The notes beneath the pieces were generated by a model. That model worked only from the letters and a program-made list of their open reading frames with translations. It searched no databases and was not told where the DNA came from. DNA of 64,000 nucleotides, taken from assembly GCA_902651635.1 (NCBI GenBank), contig CACRSC010000082.1, positions 64,320 through 128,319 of the forward strand, given 5' to 3'. The DNA is from Mastigamoeba balamuthi (Eukaryota; Evosea; Mastigamoebida; Mastigamoebidae). The translations under genes and the position numbers were made by a program. Below are positions 9,970-20,638 of the stretch, piece by piece (within the stretch, counting starts at the first letter, position 1; the number at the start of each line of letters is the position of its first letter).

Positions 9970-11193
9970 TCACGAGTCTATGCCGTAGCCCACGACGGCC
10001 ACGGGGTACATCGGGTGGAGGAAGTACTTGACAGAGCTGCCGGTGGACACAGCCCCCTTGCTGCTCCACACCAACGGGGAGCGCCACTCGTTCAGGCGCT
10101 CCGTCACGGCGAGTGTGCGCCACATGGCCTCCGAGTAAGCCCTCGCCGCCTTGGACAGTTCCCTCTCGGTTCGCGTCCCCAGCAATGGCGACATCAGATC
10201 CTCTATCTGAACGGACGCTGTGCACGGGTCCCAGAACAACGCGTACGCCATGATGAAGGACTTGGGGAGCGCCACCGTCTTCATCACCGCGAACACTACC
10301 GCTGCCGCGCGTCCCGACATGGCCGAGCACCCGGCAAAGCCCAGCTCGTAGTCGACCAGCTTGGCACCGAGCAGCTTCGCCTTGTGCCCCAGCAGCACCT
10401 GCACGTCGACGGCCCTCTTGTCGACGACGCCAGGAGCGGTCCTCTGCAGCACGTAGAGGCTGCCGGTGGACGGGAAGACCACCGAGTCGCACAGCGACCC
10501 CCGCTCCAGGTCGACGCCTGTCGGCACCACAAGCGTCCGCACGAGAGCCCGCACGGGCACGCAGGGCATGCCGCTCTTGAGCGGCGACTCGAACATCGCC
10601 AGCCACCTGTCGCCCGAGCCCCCGTCGACGCTGACAACTGCACGGCCCGCACAGGCCAGCGAGGGGGGGAGGGGCAATGCGTGAGCAGAGGCAGCCAACG
10701 GGAACGGCATCGCAGGCGCACAGAACACGTTGCTCTCGGTTTCGCTCAGAGTGACAACGGTATTGCCCGAGTCTGTGTAGGCGGGACGCTCGAGCCCCGG
10801 GACCACCACGGCGCTGGCGCACTCGACGGGCGCGCAGCTCTGCACGAGGCACTGGGCAATCGACCAGAACACCACCCTGAGCTCCCCGCCCTCCTCCTCT
10901 GTGTACGAGACTTGCGGCAGGGGGTTAACGCGCCGCCCCACAGGTCGCATACTCACTCAGGTACTCGGCGTCGCGCGTGAGACCTGTCGGAAGCGTCAGC
11001 GCGGGGGAGGAGACGCGGTGCGAGTACCGAGGAGGACGTGGGAGGTCTGCAGGGCGGGCGCTCGCTGGGCGAGGATGTCGGCCCGCAGGATGAGGCGAGA
11101 GGGGAGGCGCGGGCGGAACCAGCGCTGCGCAGTCCTGCCACACATCTCGCGGGCCAGAAGCGAGCGCACAACCCCCCCGACCTGGCGCCCCAT
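9970..11193 (-). CDS. Conserved-looking protein of unknown function
   Basis: Complement of join 9970-10910, 10957-10983, 11028-11193 (377 aa). Two tiny introns (46 and 44 nt) flank a 27-nt exon; the donor gtgagt and the gctgac and gttaac branch sites are good. The N-terminus is basic (M-G-R-Q-V-G-G-V-V-R). The rest alternates hydrophobic strands and helices, with no signal peptide, no clear membrane segment and no motif I recognise. The C-terminal half is best conserved in look (A-Y-A-L-F-W-D-P-C-T, K-Y-F-L-H-P-M-Y-P-V). Its + strand neighbour (AdhE-like) converges on it, leaving about 110 nt between stops. Confidence 0.6.
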
Positions 11194-11750
11194 CTTTGGC
11201 GGGGAACGCTCAAGATGTCCCTGATTTTTCCCGCCGGAATAACGATATAATTCCCGGTATCTCTGACGACTACGCTCTACCGACCTTGACAGCCACTCTT
11301 GCCCACACGCGACGATTAGTCAAGTTGAACACGGGCGGTCAACTGAATGTCTTGAGCTTCCCGAAGTTGTATTCGCTCAGCCTGGTTGCCTTGTGGGTGA
11401 GAGAAGAGCGAGCACACCGCAAAAATGCCAGTCCAAAATGTTGGTCTCAGAATAGACTCTCAAGCGACCAGACATATTCCCCCATTAGTACACTCACCCA
11501 CCAACAACTACTGAGGTTATCATTCCAACATCCGATATCAAATTTTACTGCCCGAAGCAGACGTTGGCATTGTCAACTACAGTTGGACTCTGGATTCTCT
11601 TCAAGGTGCTGGCAGGAGACCTCTTGTCACCAGCTCCACAACAGAGCATCACACAACAACACAGATATGTGATTCAGCAAAGAATGGCCATTATTATTGT
11701 TGCCCTTCCCTTTTCCTTTCCCATGCAGCACAACCAGGCTTGGGCCACCC
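11194..11750. other. Intergenic region, AT-richer
   Basis: It lies between the start of the unknown - strand gene (11193) and the end of the PARP-domain receptor (stop at 11751), both on the - strand. It should hold the 3' end of the receptor transcript and the promoter of the unknown gene. Base composition is clearly less GC-rich than the genes. No coding frame, repeat or RNA gene is supported. Confidence 0.4.
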
Positions 11751-14581
11751 TCACGGGCTCTGAATTGCGACAGCTGCCCCACCACTGTTGTTGTCGTTGT
11801 CGGATGCTGCGACCGGGTGGAGGCGGACGATGTAGCGGGGGAGCATCTGGGAAGCCTCGAAGACGACCATCTCGTGGTACACCGCGTCCCTCACGTCGGA
11901 GCATGGGAAGAACACCGTCTGCTTGCGGACATCGCCGGGGCCCTCAGGCACGACGGGCACAAAGTGCGCATCGTGATTGCCAAGGCGGCCCTTGCCTGTC
12001 AGCTTTGCCATATCTTTCGCGAGCACCGGGTAGGCCGAGAAGAACGAGACCCAGCAAAGCAGCAGCACGCCACCCGGGGTGTGGGCTGCGTAGGCGTCGT
12101 GGGCGTAGATGGCCTCGACGGAGGTATAGAGGCCCTTGCCGAAGTAGCCCACGTCTGTGGTGGCGAGGTTGGCGAAGCCCGTCTGGCAGATGCTGTCGAG
12201 CAAGGCCGGCGAGGTGCCGTGCCAGAGGGGCAGCAGGCCCACCGCGGGGAACTCCGGGTCCCCGTGGGGCTCCGCGAGGGCCGTCAGGCGCTCGATCACC
12301 GACGCTCGCTGGACCACGTTTCCTTCGTGTAGCCACGCGGGTGCGTACGACAGGTCCCCGCTGCGCCGCTGCAGCTGCTCGACCCGCGTCGCGAAAAGCA
12401 CCTCGAGAGTCGGGCTGTGGACGATTTCAACGCTTGCCACGGTCATCCCGGGAACAGGGTGCCTTCCATACTCGCGAAGGACCCTCTGCATGTCCTCTTG
12501 TCCAGCAGTGATCAGCGAGTAGCCCTTGGCGACGCTCGACGGCTCAGGGTACAGTGCGGCTTCGAACGACCATGGACGAGTTCGTGAGGCCAGGTGTCGT
12601 TTGTGCTGAGCCCTCCGCCTCCTCCCGATCACAGCCGCGAACGCCGAGGCTGCCAGAAGGCCTGCGACTGCGCCCGCGGTCCCGCCGGCGACGGCCCGCG
12701 TTGTCGACGCGCGCGCAGCCTCGCAGAGGGGACACACACAGGAGCTGCTGATGCACCTCTGCGTCAGGGGGTCGCCGCACGGAGTCCCAGGAGCCTCTAC
12801 CGATGTCAGTGAGCACTCGTAACCGTTCTCGAGGAGGCACTGCGAGTCGCAGCCGTCGCCCGACAGCACGTTGCCGTCGTCGCACTGCTCCGAGTTGGCC
12901 TTGACGCCGTCTCCGCAGCTCGAGTTGCAGAGCGACCCGCCCTCGTCACACGTGTAGCCCACGTTGGCAGCGCCGCAGCCAGGGGCACACCCGCCCACGG
13001 TCAGCGAGCCTTCCGTTCCGAAATCGCACACCTCGTCGAGGGCCTTGTCGAGCACGGCGTTCCCACACACGGCTGGCGGGGGGCCAGTGCGTGAGGCACA
13101 GCCTGGCCCAGTTGCACAATTCTCCCTCTTTCTGAACGAATGCGCACGTTTGCAGTCGATGGGGCCCGAGACGCAGTGGTCCAGGCACCAGAAGAACCCC
13201 GAGTCCTCGCAGCCCTTCCTGTCGGTCTGCTTCCTGTACGACTGCTTGACTGTATGGCAGAGAGAGAGAGCACGAAGCTGAGTATCTCACCCGAGGTGGT
13301 GGGGCACACGCACCAATGAGAGCGTAGCAGTACCAGTCGGGGTACTCCGTGGGCACATACGTGAACTTGCGCACGCGTTCCATGCAAATGGCGAGCCAGT
13401 TGCCGGCCCACATGCCGCCGATGTCGTTGAGGGAGCAGTGGCTGGCGAGGTAATTCCTGATGGTGAGGGTGACGCAGTTGACGCGGAAGCACTCGACCGA
13501 GAGGAACTTCCTGGCCATCTCGTCCCCGGCCCGCGAGAACTGCGAGCTGCACCACACGCCCGCGCTGTCGCAGCCCCACTCGTCCCTCGAGAACCCCGCC
13601 TCGCAAGCGCACTCGGGCGTACAGTGGGGGCCCCCGTCGCACTCCTCCACGCCGGTGACGGCGCCGTCGCCGCGCACAGACGCAAGCGACAGCGGCGAGC
13701 ACGTGCGCTGCCCGGGTGCCACGATGCAGTCGGCCCGGTACGACACTGGTGCCTTGTAGCTGCCATAGAGCGTCTCGCCGCTGACGGGCACCCCGTGGTT
13801 GCCCCCGGGCCCGCTGTCCACGATGAGGTCGACCTCGTCGCTGTCGGCACGCGCGTACACGAGGAGCCCAGCAGAGAGGGGACCGGCGTCCGCTCCCGCG
13901 CCGCCGTACAAGGCGTCCACCTCGCGCGGCGCGAGGGCCCGCGCCCACACGGCTACGTCGTCGACGAGCCCCGACCACGAGTCGTCGCACTCGGCCGACC
14001 GCTTCCTGCCGACGACCAGCGGCGACCTACCAGCCCCCGAGGCCCCGATGCCGCTCCACTGCCCCGAGACGCTGCCGTCGACGTAGAGCCTCGCGGTCCC
14101 GTTGCGCTCGTGCGGGTCGAACGTCGCTGGACCGCTGTCCGGTGAGCGGCAGCGACCCCGAGGGCTGAGGGCCACTCACCAACGACGTGGTACCAGCGGA
14201 AGGGGTCGATCTGGGCGACCATGTGGCCGCTGGCCCACTCGGCGTCGGCCCCAGCGAGCAGCGCCAGCCGGCCGCCGAACTGCAGCACGAGGCCCGCGCC
14301 CACGTCGACGCCTGCGGGCCCCACGAGCCCCGCGGCCGCGAGGGCCACGCTGTACGTGTTGACCCACGCGGACACAGTGTGCTCTGCGCCGGTGGTGGTG
14401 AGCTCTGCCCGCTGCTGGGAGGAGAACAAGCAGCACCCGAGGACCAGTCGACGAGGAGGGTGGGCCACGACAGGTGCGACCCGTACGTGAGCTCAAAGGC
14501 GTAGCCGTAAGACCACTGCGAGCCGGCAGCCCCGACGCCCGGCGGCCCCAGAGCCCACAGGGACAGCCACAGCCACAGCAT
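11751..14581 (-). CDS. Receptor-like membrane protein: LamG-like and cysteine-rich ectodomain, TM, cytosolic PARP-type ADP-ribosyltransferase
   Basis: Complement of join 11751-13249, 13314-14126, 14180-14383, 14437-14581 (886 aa), all introns in phase 1. A signal peptide (M-L-W-L-W-L-S-L-W-A-L-G) leads to a LamG/concanavalin-like fold (H-T-V-S-A-W-V-N ... G-T-A-R-L-Y-V-D-G ... V-D-D-V-A-V-W). Cys-rich modules follow, including C-G-D-G-V-K-A-N-S-E-Q-C-D-D-G-N, a DUF4215-type repeat. TM is at ~573-596 with a stop-transfer R-R-R-R. The cytosolic part ends in a PARP catalytic domain: L-W-H-G-T-S (H731), Y-F-G-K-G-L-Y (Y762) and Y-H-E-M-V-V-F-E-A-S-Q (E847), matching PARP1 H862/Y896/E988. The triad is complete, so ADP-ribosyltransfer is plausible. 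It is divergently transcribed from a paralogue. A surface receptor driving an intracellular PARP domain is an architecture I do not know from described families. Confidence 0.8.
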
Positions 14582-14731
14582 CGCCGCTTCGCTACAACAC
14601 AGAGGGGCGTTCGGGTGTTGTGGAAGATCACAAGCCGGCTGCCCTACTCGGCGGGTGAGGGGACGGCTCTGCTGCGGTGCCCTCTGTTCGGCTCGGGCGG
14701 TCTCGACTATTCCGATAAAAGAAGCCACTCG
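14582..14731. promoter_or_regulatory. Shared 150-bp divergent promoter of the two PARP-domain receptor genes, with an inverted repeat
   Basis: Only 150 bp separate the two start codons, so both genes must be driven from here. It holds a 7-bp inverted repeat, acaacac at 14594-14600 and gtgttgt at 14615-14621 (14-bp spacer), a candidate operator. No TATA box is obvious. Co-regulation of the active and degenerate receptors is inference from this layout. Confidence 0.45.
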
Positions 14732-17700
14732 ATGTCTCCAGCTAGATCCGCCGTTGTCGCCGTGCTGCTGCTGCTGTACCGGTGGGCTGCAGCGAGCGTG
14801 CCCGCTGGTTGCGAGCAGCCGGAGAGGGGGTACTCGTACAGCCTGCGCTTCGGGACACACATCGCGTGGCCAGGGGTCGTCCTCGACTGGCAGCAGGGCA
14901 AGCAGAAGAAACCAGCAGCACACGCACAGCACCCCCGCTGACTGACTCAGCCACCGGCCCCCCGCAGAGTGGTCGCTGGCGACGTGGTTCATGTCGTACA
15001 CGTCCGAGCCCACACGGGTGGGCCTCGTGGGCACTGCGCGGTTCTCGGGGAGCGACCACTCGTACTACGGGGCCCTCACCGTCAACGAGGGCCGCCTCGA
15101 GCTGCTCTCCGGCTCCGACTTCACCCAGACTGCCCTCCGGGCGCCCCAGCTCCACACGCTCTACCGCTGGCACCACGCAGTTGGTGTGCCCTACGCCCCT
15201 CCCTCTCTGCGCTCTCTCCTCTCTCTGCTCACTGCTCTCCTTGACCGCTTCTTCACCGAGTGGCGCGGTTCAACCGCCGTCCAGTGACGTCATTTCACTC
15301 ATGTGCGAATTCTTCTCGGCGACAATTCTGCATAATCGTGTGGTCATCCATGAAAATGGAATCATTTCACTCAGTGCAACGCCACACTCTTTGGAAACCA
15401 ATGTGCCCGGTTATTCTGCCCCAGAGGGTTCCAATGCCACGTGATGAAAACTGTTTGACGTCACGTTACCAGCTGTTTTGCGATGTACCGCCTCCCACAC
15501 TGGTACTCGGCGAGCCTCTGTGTGAACACGACAACAACCCGACTGACTGGGGATGCGCGCTGAAGGGACGTGGAGCCCCAGAGACGGGGGCACCGCGCGG
15601 CTGTTCCTCGACGGCCGTCTGCTCGGCAACGCGAGCGGCGTGGGCCCCTGCAGGCTGGACGCGGACCACAGGCTCTACGTGGGGAGGTTCTACGACGACG
15701 ACGACGACTTCCGCCTGACGGGGCAGATCGACGACGTGCGCCTCTGGCAGCGCGAGCTCAGCGACGCCGAGGCCGGCGCTCTGTGGGCAGGCCAGCGGGT
15801 ATCCGGGGCGAACCTCACGCTCCTCGTCGAGGCCGACGGCGACAACGCCACCCACGCCCTCGACAAGAGCGGCCGCGGCAACAACGGCACGTTCGTGCAG
15901 GGCCCGCAGGCCACCCAGGCGCTGGCAGCCCACTCCGTCATGTCGTACAGGGCAGACTGCCTGAGCTGCCCGGGGTCCACTCCCGCAGCCCCGTGCTCAC
16001 CAGCGTCGCGCCTCTCGGTATGCGGGGACGGCGCCGTGACAGGGGACGAGGAGTGCGAGGGCGGCCCTTGGTGCACTGCGCTGTGCCGCTGCGAGGCAGG
16101 GATGACGCCGAGGGAGTTCGGCTGCGCCCCCGCAGCCCGAGTGTGCGACTTAAACTTCGATGAGATCAAGGTGGCGATGGGCGACGGGCGACTGCGGCAA
16201 TGCCGCGTGAACATGATATGCAGGGACTGCGACCACGCGCGCGAGATGGCGGACTGCCTGCACCTCCTGGGGTGCAGCCTCTACGACCTTCCGACCCTCT
16301 TCGAGGAGCCCGTCGTCAACTTCTGCACCAAGTGCTGCCAGGCAGACCAGTGCTTCGCCTTAGAAGGTAGCCCGCGCCCGACTCCAGCTTCCACAATTGA
16401 CAACACGCACCGCAGCGCCGCCCAACAGCACCTTCCTGCAGCTCGGGACCCGAGAGCAGTGTGAGTCCGCAGGGCTGGGGTTCGCGTGGTGCGCTGGTGC
16501 CTGCGCCCAGAGAGCTGCCGACTGCAGACGCACGTCCACGCCCCAGTGTCCTTTCTTTGTTGCTCGACTCACGGCGGGATCCGCGCAGCGTTCTGCGGGA
16601 ACGGCGTCGTCGACGTGGGAGAGGCCTGCGACTCGGATGCGCCCATGTCGATAAGCAGCGGCCACTGCCACCCCTCGTGCGCGCGGCTCCACCCTGGCTG
16701 GTCCCGCCTGCGCACGGGCGCGTACGCGGCGGCTTGCGGAGACGGCGTCGTGGCAAACAGCGAGGCCTGCGACGACGGCAACACGCGCGACAACGACGGC
16801 TGCAACCACAATTGCTCGCTTCTGGAGAGTGGTTTCAGCTGCGACAACGTGACCCTCGACGCGGCCGAGGCCAACTCCTCGTGCAACGAGGTCCGCTGCA
16901 AGAGCGTCTGTCACTGCACTGTGTGCGTCGAGGGCACCAAGACCAGCGCGGGGTTGATCGCCGGCCTCGCCGTTGCAGCAACGGCGGTGGCCAGCGCTGG
17001 GCTGGCGCTGGCCGCGCTGCTCTGGTGGCGGCACAGGGGAGACCACGCGGTGTCGATGAACCACTCGTGGAGCTTCGACGCAGCGCTGCTCCCCGCGGCC
17101 GCCACGGGCTCAGCTCGCAGGACCCCACAGCTGATCGCCGCGGGGGAGAGCGACACCCGCAAGGCGCTGGAGTGGTACATGCGCTACCCAGTTCCTGGAA
17201 TGGACGTGGCCCGCGTCGAGGTGGTCATCAACCACTCTCTCGAGCTGATGTTCGAGGCCAGGGCTCACCACCTGCAGAGCCGAAGCGGGAACGCCGCCTT
17301 CAGCCCAATGTGGGCCACTGACGGTTCTATCGTCGCGCGGGCTGCGTGCATCAGCAGGCTGGCGGGCCTGGCCCAGCCCTTTTCCGACCCCGCGCTGCCC
17401 GACGTCAAGGTGCTGCCCCTCTGGCGGCGGATCTCCTCCGGCGGAAGCAGCGACGGCGAGCAGGACGCTACCGTTGATGTGTGGCCCAGCGGTCAGGACG
17501 AGCTGCCGAGCGACTCTCAGTTCGGCAGGGGGCTTCCCCTGTCGTACGAGGCTCTGCGCGCCTACGACCGGGGTGGTGATGGTCTCCTGGCGGTCTGCTG
17601 GGTGTCGCTGTACTCGGCGTACCCCGTCGTGCGTGGTGACGAGCTCAGGTTGGTGGGCAAGGGCAACCACGCCAACTACGACGCACACTTCGTGCCTGTG

Positions 17701-18039
17701 AGGCTCGTCGACTACTGCGGGGCGACGAGCGCTGAGGCGGTGACAGACGTCGGGGAAGCCGTGTACCACGACGTGGTGGTGTTCGAGGCCGCGCAGTGCC
17801 TGCCGCGGTACCTCGTTACGCTGCAGCCTGCGCTCCCCGCGTCACCGTGCTGGGGAGTCTCCAGGCCCAAGCCGTCCGTCACGGTAGTCGACTGCAGCAG
17901 CTACCCGCACAGCTCCCCACAAAAACCCGAGCAGACAGGCGTTGCGGTGGATGTCAACGACAATCGCGCGGTTCGTGGCAGAAGCAGGGTCCCAGCAGTT
18001 GCTGCAGTCGAGATGGATATCAGAGTTAGTTGGAAGTGA
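14732..18039 (+). CDS. Paralogous receptor with degenerate (pseudo) PARP-type domain
   Basis: Join 14732-14897, 14968-15183, 15566-16366, 16416-16547, 16589-18039 (921 aa). Intron positions and phases match the divergent neighbour, proving common ancestry; intron 1 is GC-AG (gcaagc). Signal peptide (V-V-A-V-L-L-L-L-Y-R-W-A), LamG-like domain (G-T-A-R-L-F-L-D-G ... I-D-D-V-R-L-W), cysteine-rich modules (C-G-D-G-V-V-A-N-S-E-A-C-D-D-G-N), TM at ~559-585 and a cytosolic domain. The PARP-like region keeps the fold (C-W-V-S-L-Y-S-A-Y-P-V, L-P-R-Y-L-V). All three triad positions have changed: R718 for His, P755 for Tyr, D833 for Glu. It should be catalytically dead and may act as decoy, scaffold or dimer partner. 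Intron 2 is 382 nt against 53 nt in the sister gene, so something was inserted. The 41-nt intron at 16548 is the least certain junction. Confidence 0.78.
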
Positions 18040-18324
18040 TCTGGCTCAGCTGCGCCACCTTCAATCGACAAAGGGGGCGGCTGCTCACTGCATGCAAAAC
18101 AGCCCCCCCCTCCTGCTCCCGTAAGGAAGGATGGCTTCCAACACCGTACTCGTGAATTCCACTGTGCCATCCGCCACCGTGCAACCTTTGTGAACCCTTC
18201 TGCGTTCCACACACATCAAAGCACGCATGATAGAGCCAGCTAGGACAAGCTTGAGCGACAAGGGCTTTGTCAATGGCGCTCAGTTGCCACGCGAGGAAGT
18301 GGGTGGCAGCGGGCCGTTGACTCC

Positions 18325-19351
18325 TCACGCGTACAGAGTGCTCTGGCGCAGCCACGGCAGAGCTCCCAGTGCGCGCGCATAGACGGCAGGCTCCCTCTTC
18401 CCCGCCGAGGGCGCAGCGCTCTCGAAGGCCTTGACCGCCGTGGCGTCCGGCCCCGACGCCTCCTGCAGCGTCACAAAGGCCGTGGCCGCCCTGGAGGCCC
18501 ACTGGCACTCGAGGACGACGGCAGCTGCAAGGCCCTGCACGAGGTTGGGGCTCTCGAGGAACGGCACCGCGCCGGCGCCCTTGGCCGCCGCCTCGGTGCA
18601 CACACGGCGCAGCGCCGGCGGGCGCGCGTACTCGCAGTCGGGCGACCTGTAGGCAGAGCTGGCCATGCTGTCCAGCACCACGACGCTGCGCAGTGCACAG
18701 GGCCCTCCGTGTCAGACGCCCACAGGGGGGCAGCCACACAGGCCCACACGGGCCCCCTACCCCAGGGGGCACGCACTCGGAGCGGGGCAGGACGGAGAGG
18801 AGGGCCGCGGCGAGCTGGCGGGCACGGGCGGGGTCGACGGGGCCCTGCGAGACGACCACGACGGGCGACTGCGCGTCCGCGGGCCTGCACATGAGCACCG
18901 CCGGCGCCGCGGGGTCCGCCTCCCCCAGGGGCCTCCCCAGGCAGTGCTCCACCGCCTCAGCGTCCCTCTGGAGCCCTGCCTGTGAGGGGACGAGGGGGGG
19001 AGGGCTGCTGGGGGGGCGCACGCGAGGCAGAGGGGGCAGAGTGGCCGCGGCGACGACGCGGGACGCGGGGTACGCGCACCGCAGGAACGTGGCGCCGGCC
19101 CCGCGGGTGCCCACGAGCACGGCGGGGGAGGCGCAGCTGCTCAGCGACGGCCCCTCGCCAGACGCCCACTGCGCACCAGCGGGGCGTCACTCACGCTGGG
19201 GAACGACACGAGCACCGCTGCAGGGGGGGGGGGGCGAGAGGCGCACAGCGAGGGACGGCGGAGAGGCGGGAGAGACGTCGGCGTCCTCCTCGTCGTCCTC
19301 CCAGTTGCGGGTGCGCACGAGCGGGTCGATGAAGAAGTGCAACGCGTCCAT
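18325..19351 (-). CDS. Proteasome assembly chaperone 1-like protein (PSMG1/PAC1)
   Basis: The last two introns are firm: 18325-18685, 18777-18979 and an exon ending at 19022. The 5' part, from the putative ATG at 19351, contains one or two very short introns I could not place exactly. The start is hydrophobic then acidic (W-E-D-D-E-E-D-A-D), as in PSMG1. The middle has A-V-L-V-G-T-R-G-A-G-A and S-D-V-V-V-L-D-S-M-A. The C-terminal third, L-E-S-P-N-L-V-Q-G-L-A-A-A-V, parallels human PSMG1 L-E-Q-P-N-I-V-H-D-L-P-A-A-V, and both proteins end in a Tyr-containing tail (S-T-L-Y-A here). PSMG1 with PSMG2 guides assembly of the 20S alpha ring in cytosol and ER. Moderately sure of the family. Confidence 0.6.
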
Positions 19352-19474
19352 GAAAGCGATGAGAGAGACGATGGCAACACAAACATACGTGGGCGGAAAT
19401 ATCTGCCCGGGCCCAAGATCCCCGTATCTTCTTGGCGCCCACAACACAACAAAAAGAAAAAAAATCTCGACAGA

Positions 19475-19812
19475 ATGGGCGCGGGCCACAGCAGCGGCGC
19501 CGCGGCGCTGCCGGAGCTCATAGCCAACGGCGGCTGGGCCGAGCACATGTCCCCCACAGCGCTGGCGTGCGTCGAGCGCTGGGCGTCGCCGTCGGAGCAG
19601 CTGCGCATGGCCGCGCTGCTGACGCTGCCCCCCAACCCCAACTACGTCCGCGAGGCCAAGGAGGCACGCACTCCCCTCTCTCCCACATCCCCCGTGGGCA
19701 CGGCCCGAGAGCGGGGGGGGGGGCAGTACTCACAGAGAAATCTCGGGCACAGATCGCGGTGGCGGCTGCGAACACGATGTTCGAGCAAACGTGGAAGCAC
19801 GGCGCGGAATAG
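19475..19812 (+). CDS. Small 82-residue protein with N-myristoylation-type start, unknown function
   Basis: Join 19475-19663, 19753-19812. The start M-G-A-G-H-S-S-G fits the N-myristoyltransferase pattern (Gly2, Ser at 6 or 7). The first exon reads on to Y-V-R-E-A-K-E. A GC-AG intron (donor gcacgc, acceptor gggcacag) then continues the helix as I-A-V-A-A-A-N-T-M-F-E-Q-T-W before a stop. Without splicing the frame degrades into Pro/Ser/Gly and poly-G, which supports the intron. It is probably a small membrane-tethered helical protein. Confidence 0.5.
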
Positions 19813-20172
19813 GCAGACCGGGAATGGGCGATGCGTCGGTTTACTTGCATTTAGTAGAACACAATTGTACGGAAGCCTAATGTTAGATTCCTTATTTTTG
19901 CTGGCCAGATGAATCTCCGCAGATTCCCACCGCGGTGTATCTTCGCCCCGCTTATGCAAATAACGTCCGTCGTGGTCAAATGGAGCGTAACGCCGAGAAG
20001 GCGGCTTCCTGCGGCGCCGGCCAGCCGCAGCGCCCCGCGAGGCCTCGAGACAGCGCGCCCCGCCAACCGTCAGCGCCATCCGGGGGGGGGGGGGCCCTCT
20101 TCCCATCTCTCCACCCAATGCCTGGGCGCCCAACCAACGGCAGTCGTTGGGCTCACCCGCAGGTCCGCCGTG
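19813..20172. other. Intergenic region with AT-rich left half
   Basis: No convincing coding frame. About 19840-19960 is clearly AT-richer than the surroundings and could be promoter sequence. A run of twelve G lies near 20080-20092. Confidence 0.35.
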
Positions 20173-20259
20173 ATGCTCGTGCTCGAGCTCCTCCTGCTGG
20201 CCCTGGTATTCGGCCTGTACTACTACTCCATGAACCCCGGCGCAGGCCTGGCCCTGTGA
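20173..20259 (+). CDS. Possible small single-pass membrane protein (first exon or 28-residue ORF)
   Basis: ATG 20173 opens M-L-V-L-E-L-L-L-L-A-L-V-F-G-L-Y-Y-Y, a convincing membrane segment, and stops after 28 codons at 20259. A gtgagc donor overlaps the stop, so this may be exon 1 of a slightly longer protein whose tail lies after the hexamer repeat (a frame there reads N-P-M-P-P-R-D-P-F-G-G-G-G-G). I could not join the two in phase. Low confidence. Confidence 0.3.
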   Translation: MLVLELLLLALVFGLYYYSMNPGAGLAL

Positions 20260-20329
20260 GCCCCCGCCCCCCACAGCGCAGCGCCGGCCGTCGCCCTCAC
20301 CACCCCCGGGGCCGGGCGCAGGAACGGGC

Positions 20330-20333
20330 AGGG

Positions 20334-20386
<53 letters not shown>

Positions 20387-20388
20387 AC
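20330..20388 (+). repeat. Hexamer tandem repeat (GGGACA)n, about 9 units
   Basis: About nine near-perfect copies of gggaca in a row, read as (tgtccc)n on the - strand. It is non-coding in any supported model and probably lies in an intron or UTR. This kind of repeat is expected to vary in length between strains. Confidence 0.9.
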
Positions 20389-20398
20389 AGCGCCCCCC

Positions 20399-20420
20399 GT
20401 ACGTGCACGTGCACGTGCAT
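20399..20420. repeat. Palindromic (ACGTGC)n array
   Basis: Directly after the hexamer repeat comes a short alternating purine-pyrimidine array with overlapping gcac/gtgc palindromes. It may form Z-DNA or contain E-box-like cores; a function cannot be judged from sequence alone. Confidence 0.6.
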
Positions 20421-20638
20421 ACCAGCGGCCTCGCTGCCGGGCAGGGCGCCGAACCCCATGCCCCCGAGGGACCCGTTCGGGGGCGGGGGTGGCATGAGAC
20501 CCCTGTGATGCGGTGTGCCCGCATCTGCATCGCACTGAGGGGGGACGACCTCGCACGCCCGTGTGTGTTCCGAAGATATTTCCTCTGGCGATATCTCGCA
20601 TTCCGTAGATATTTGTCATCTGGACCAGCGTGCGCCTG

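Noticed and set aside
20223-20495. - strand frame with a (Pro-Cys)n run
   Set aside because: The run is just the hexamer repeat translated; no support outside it.
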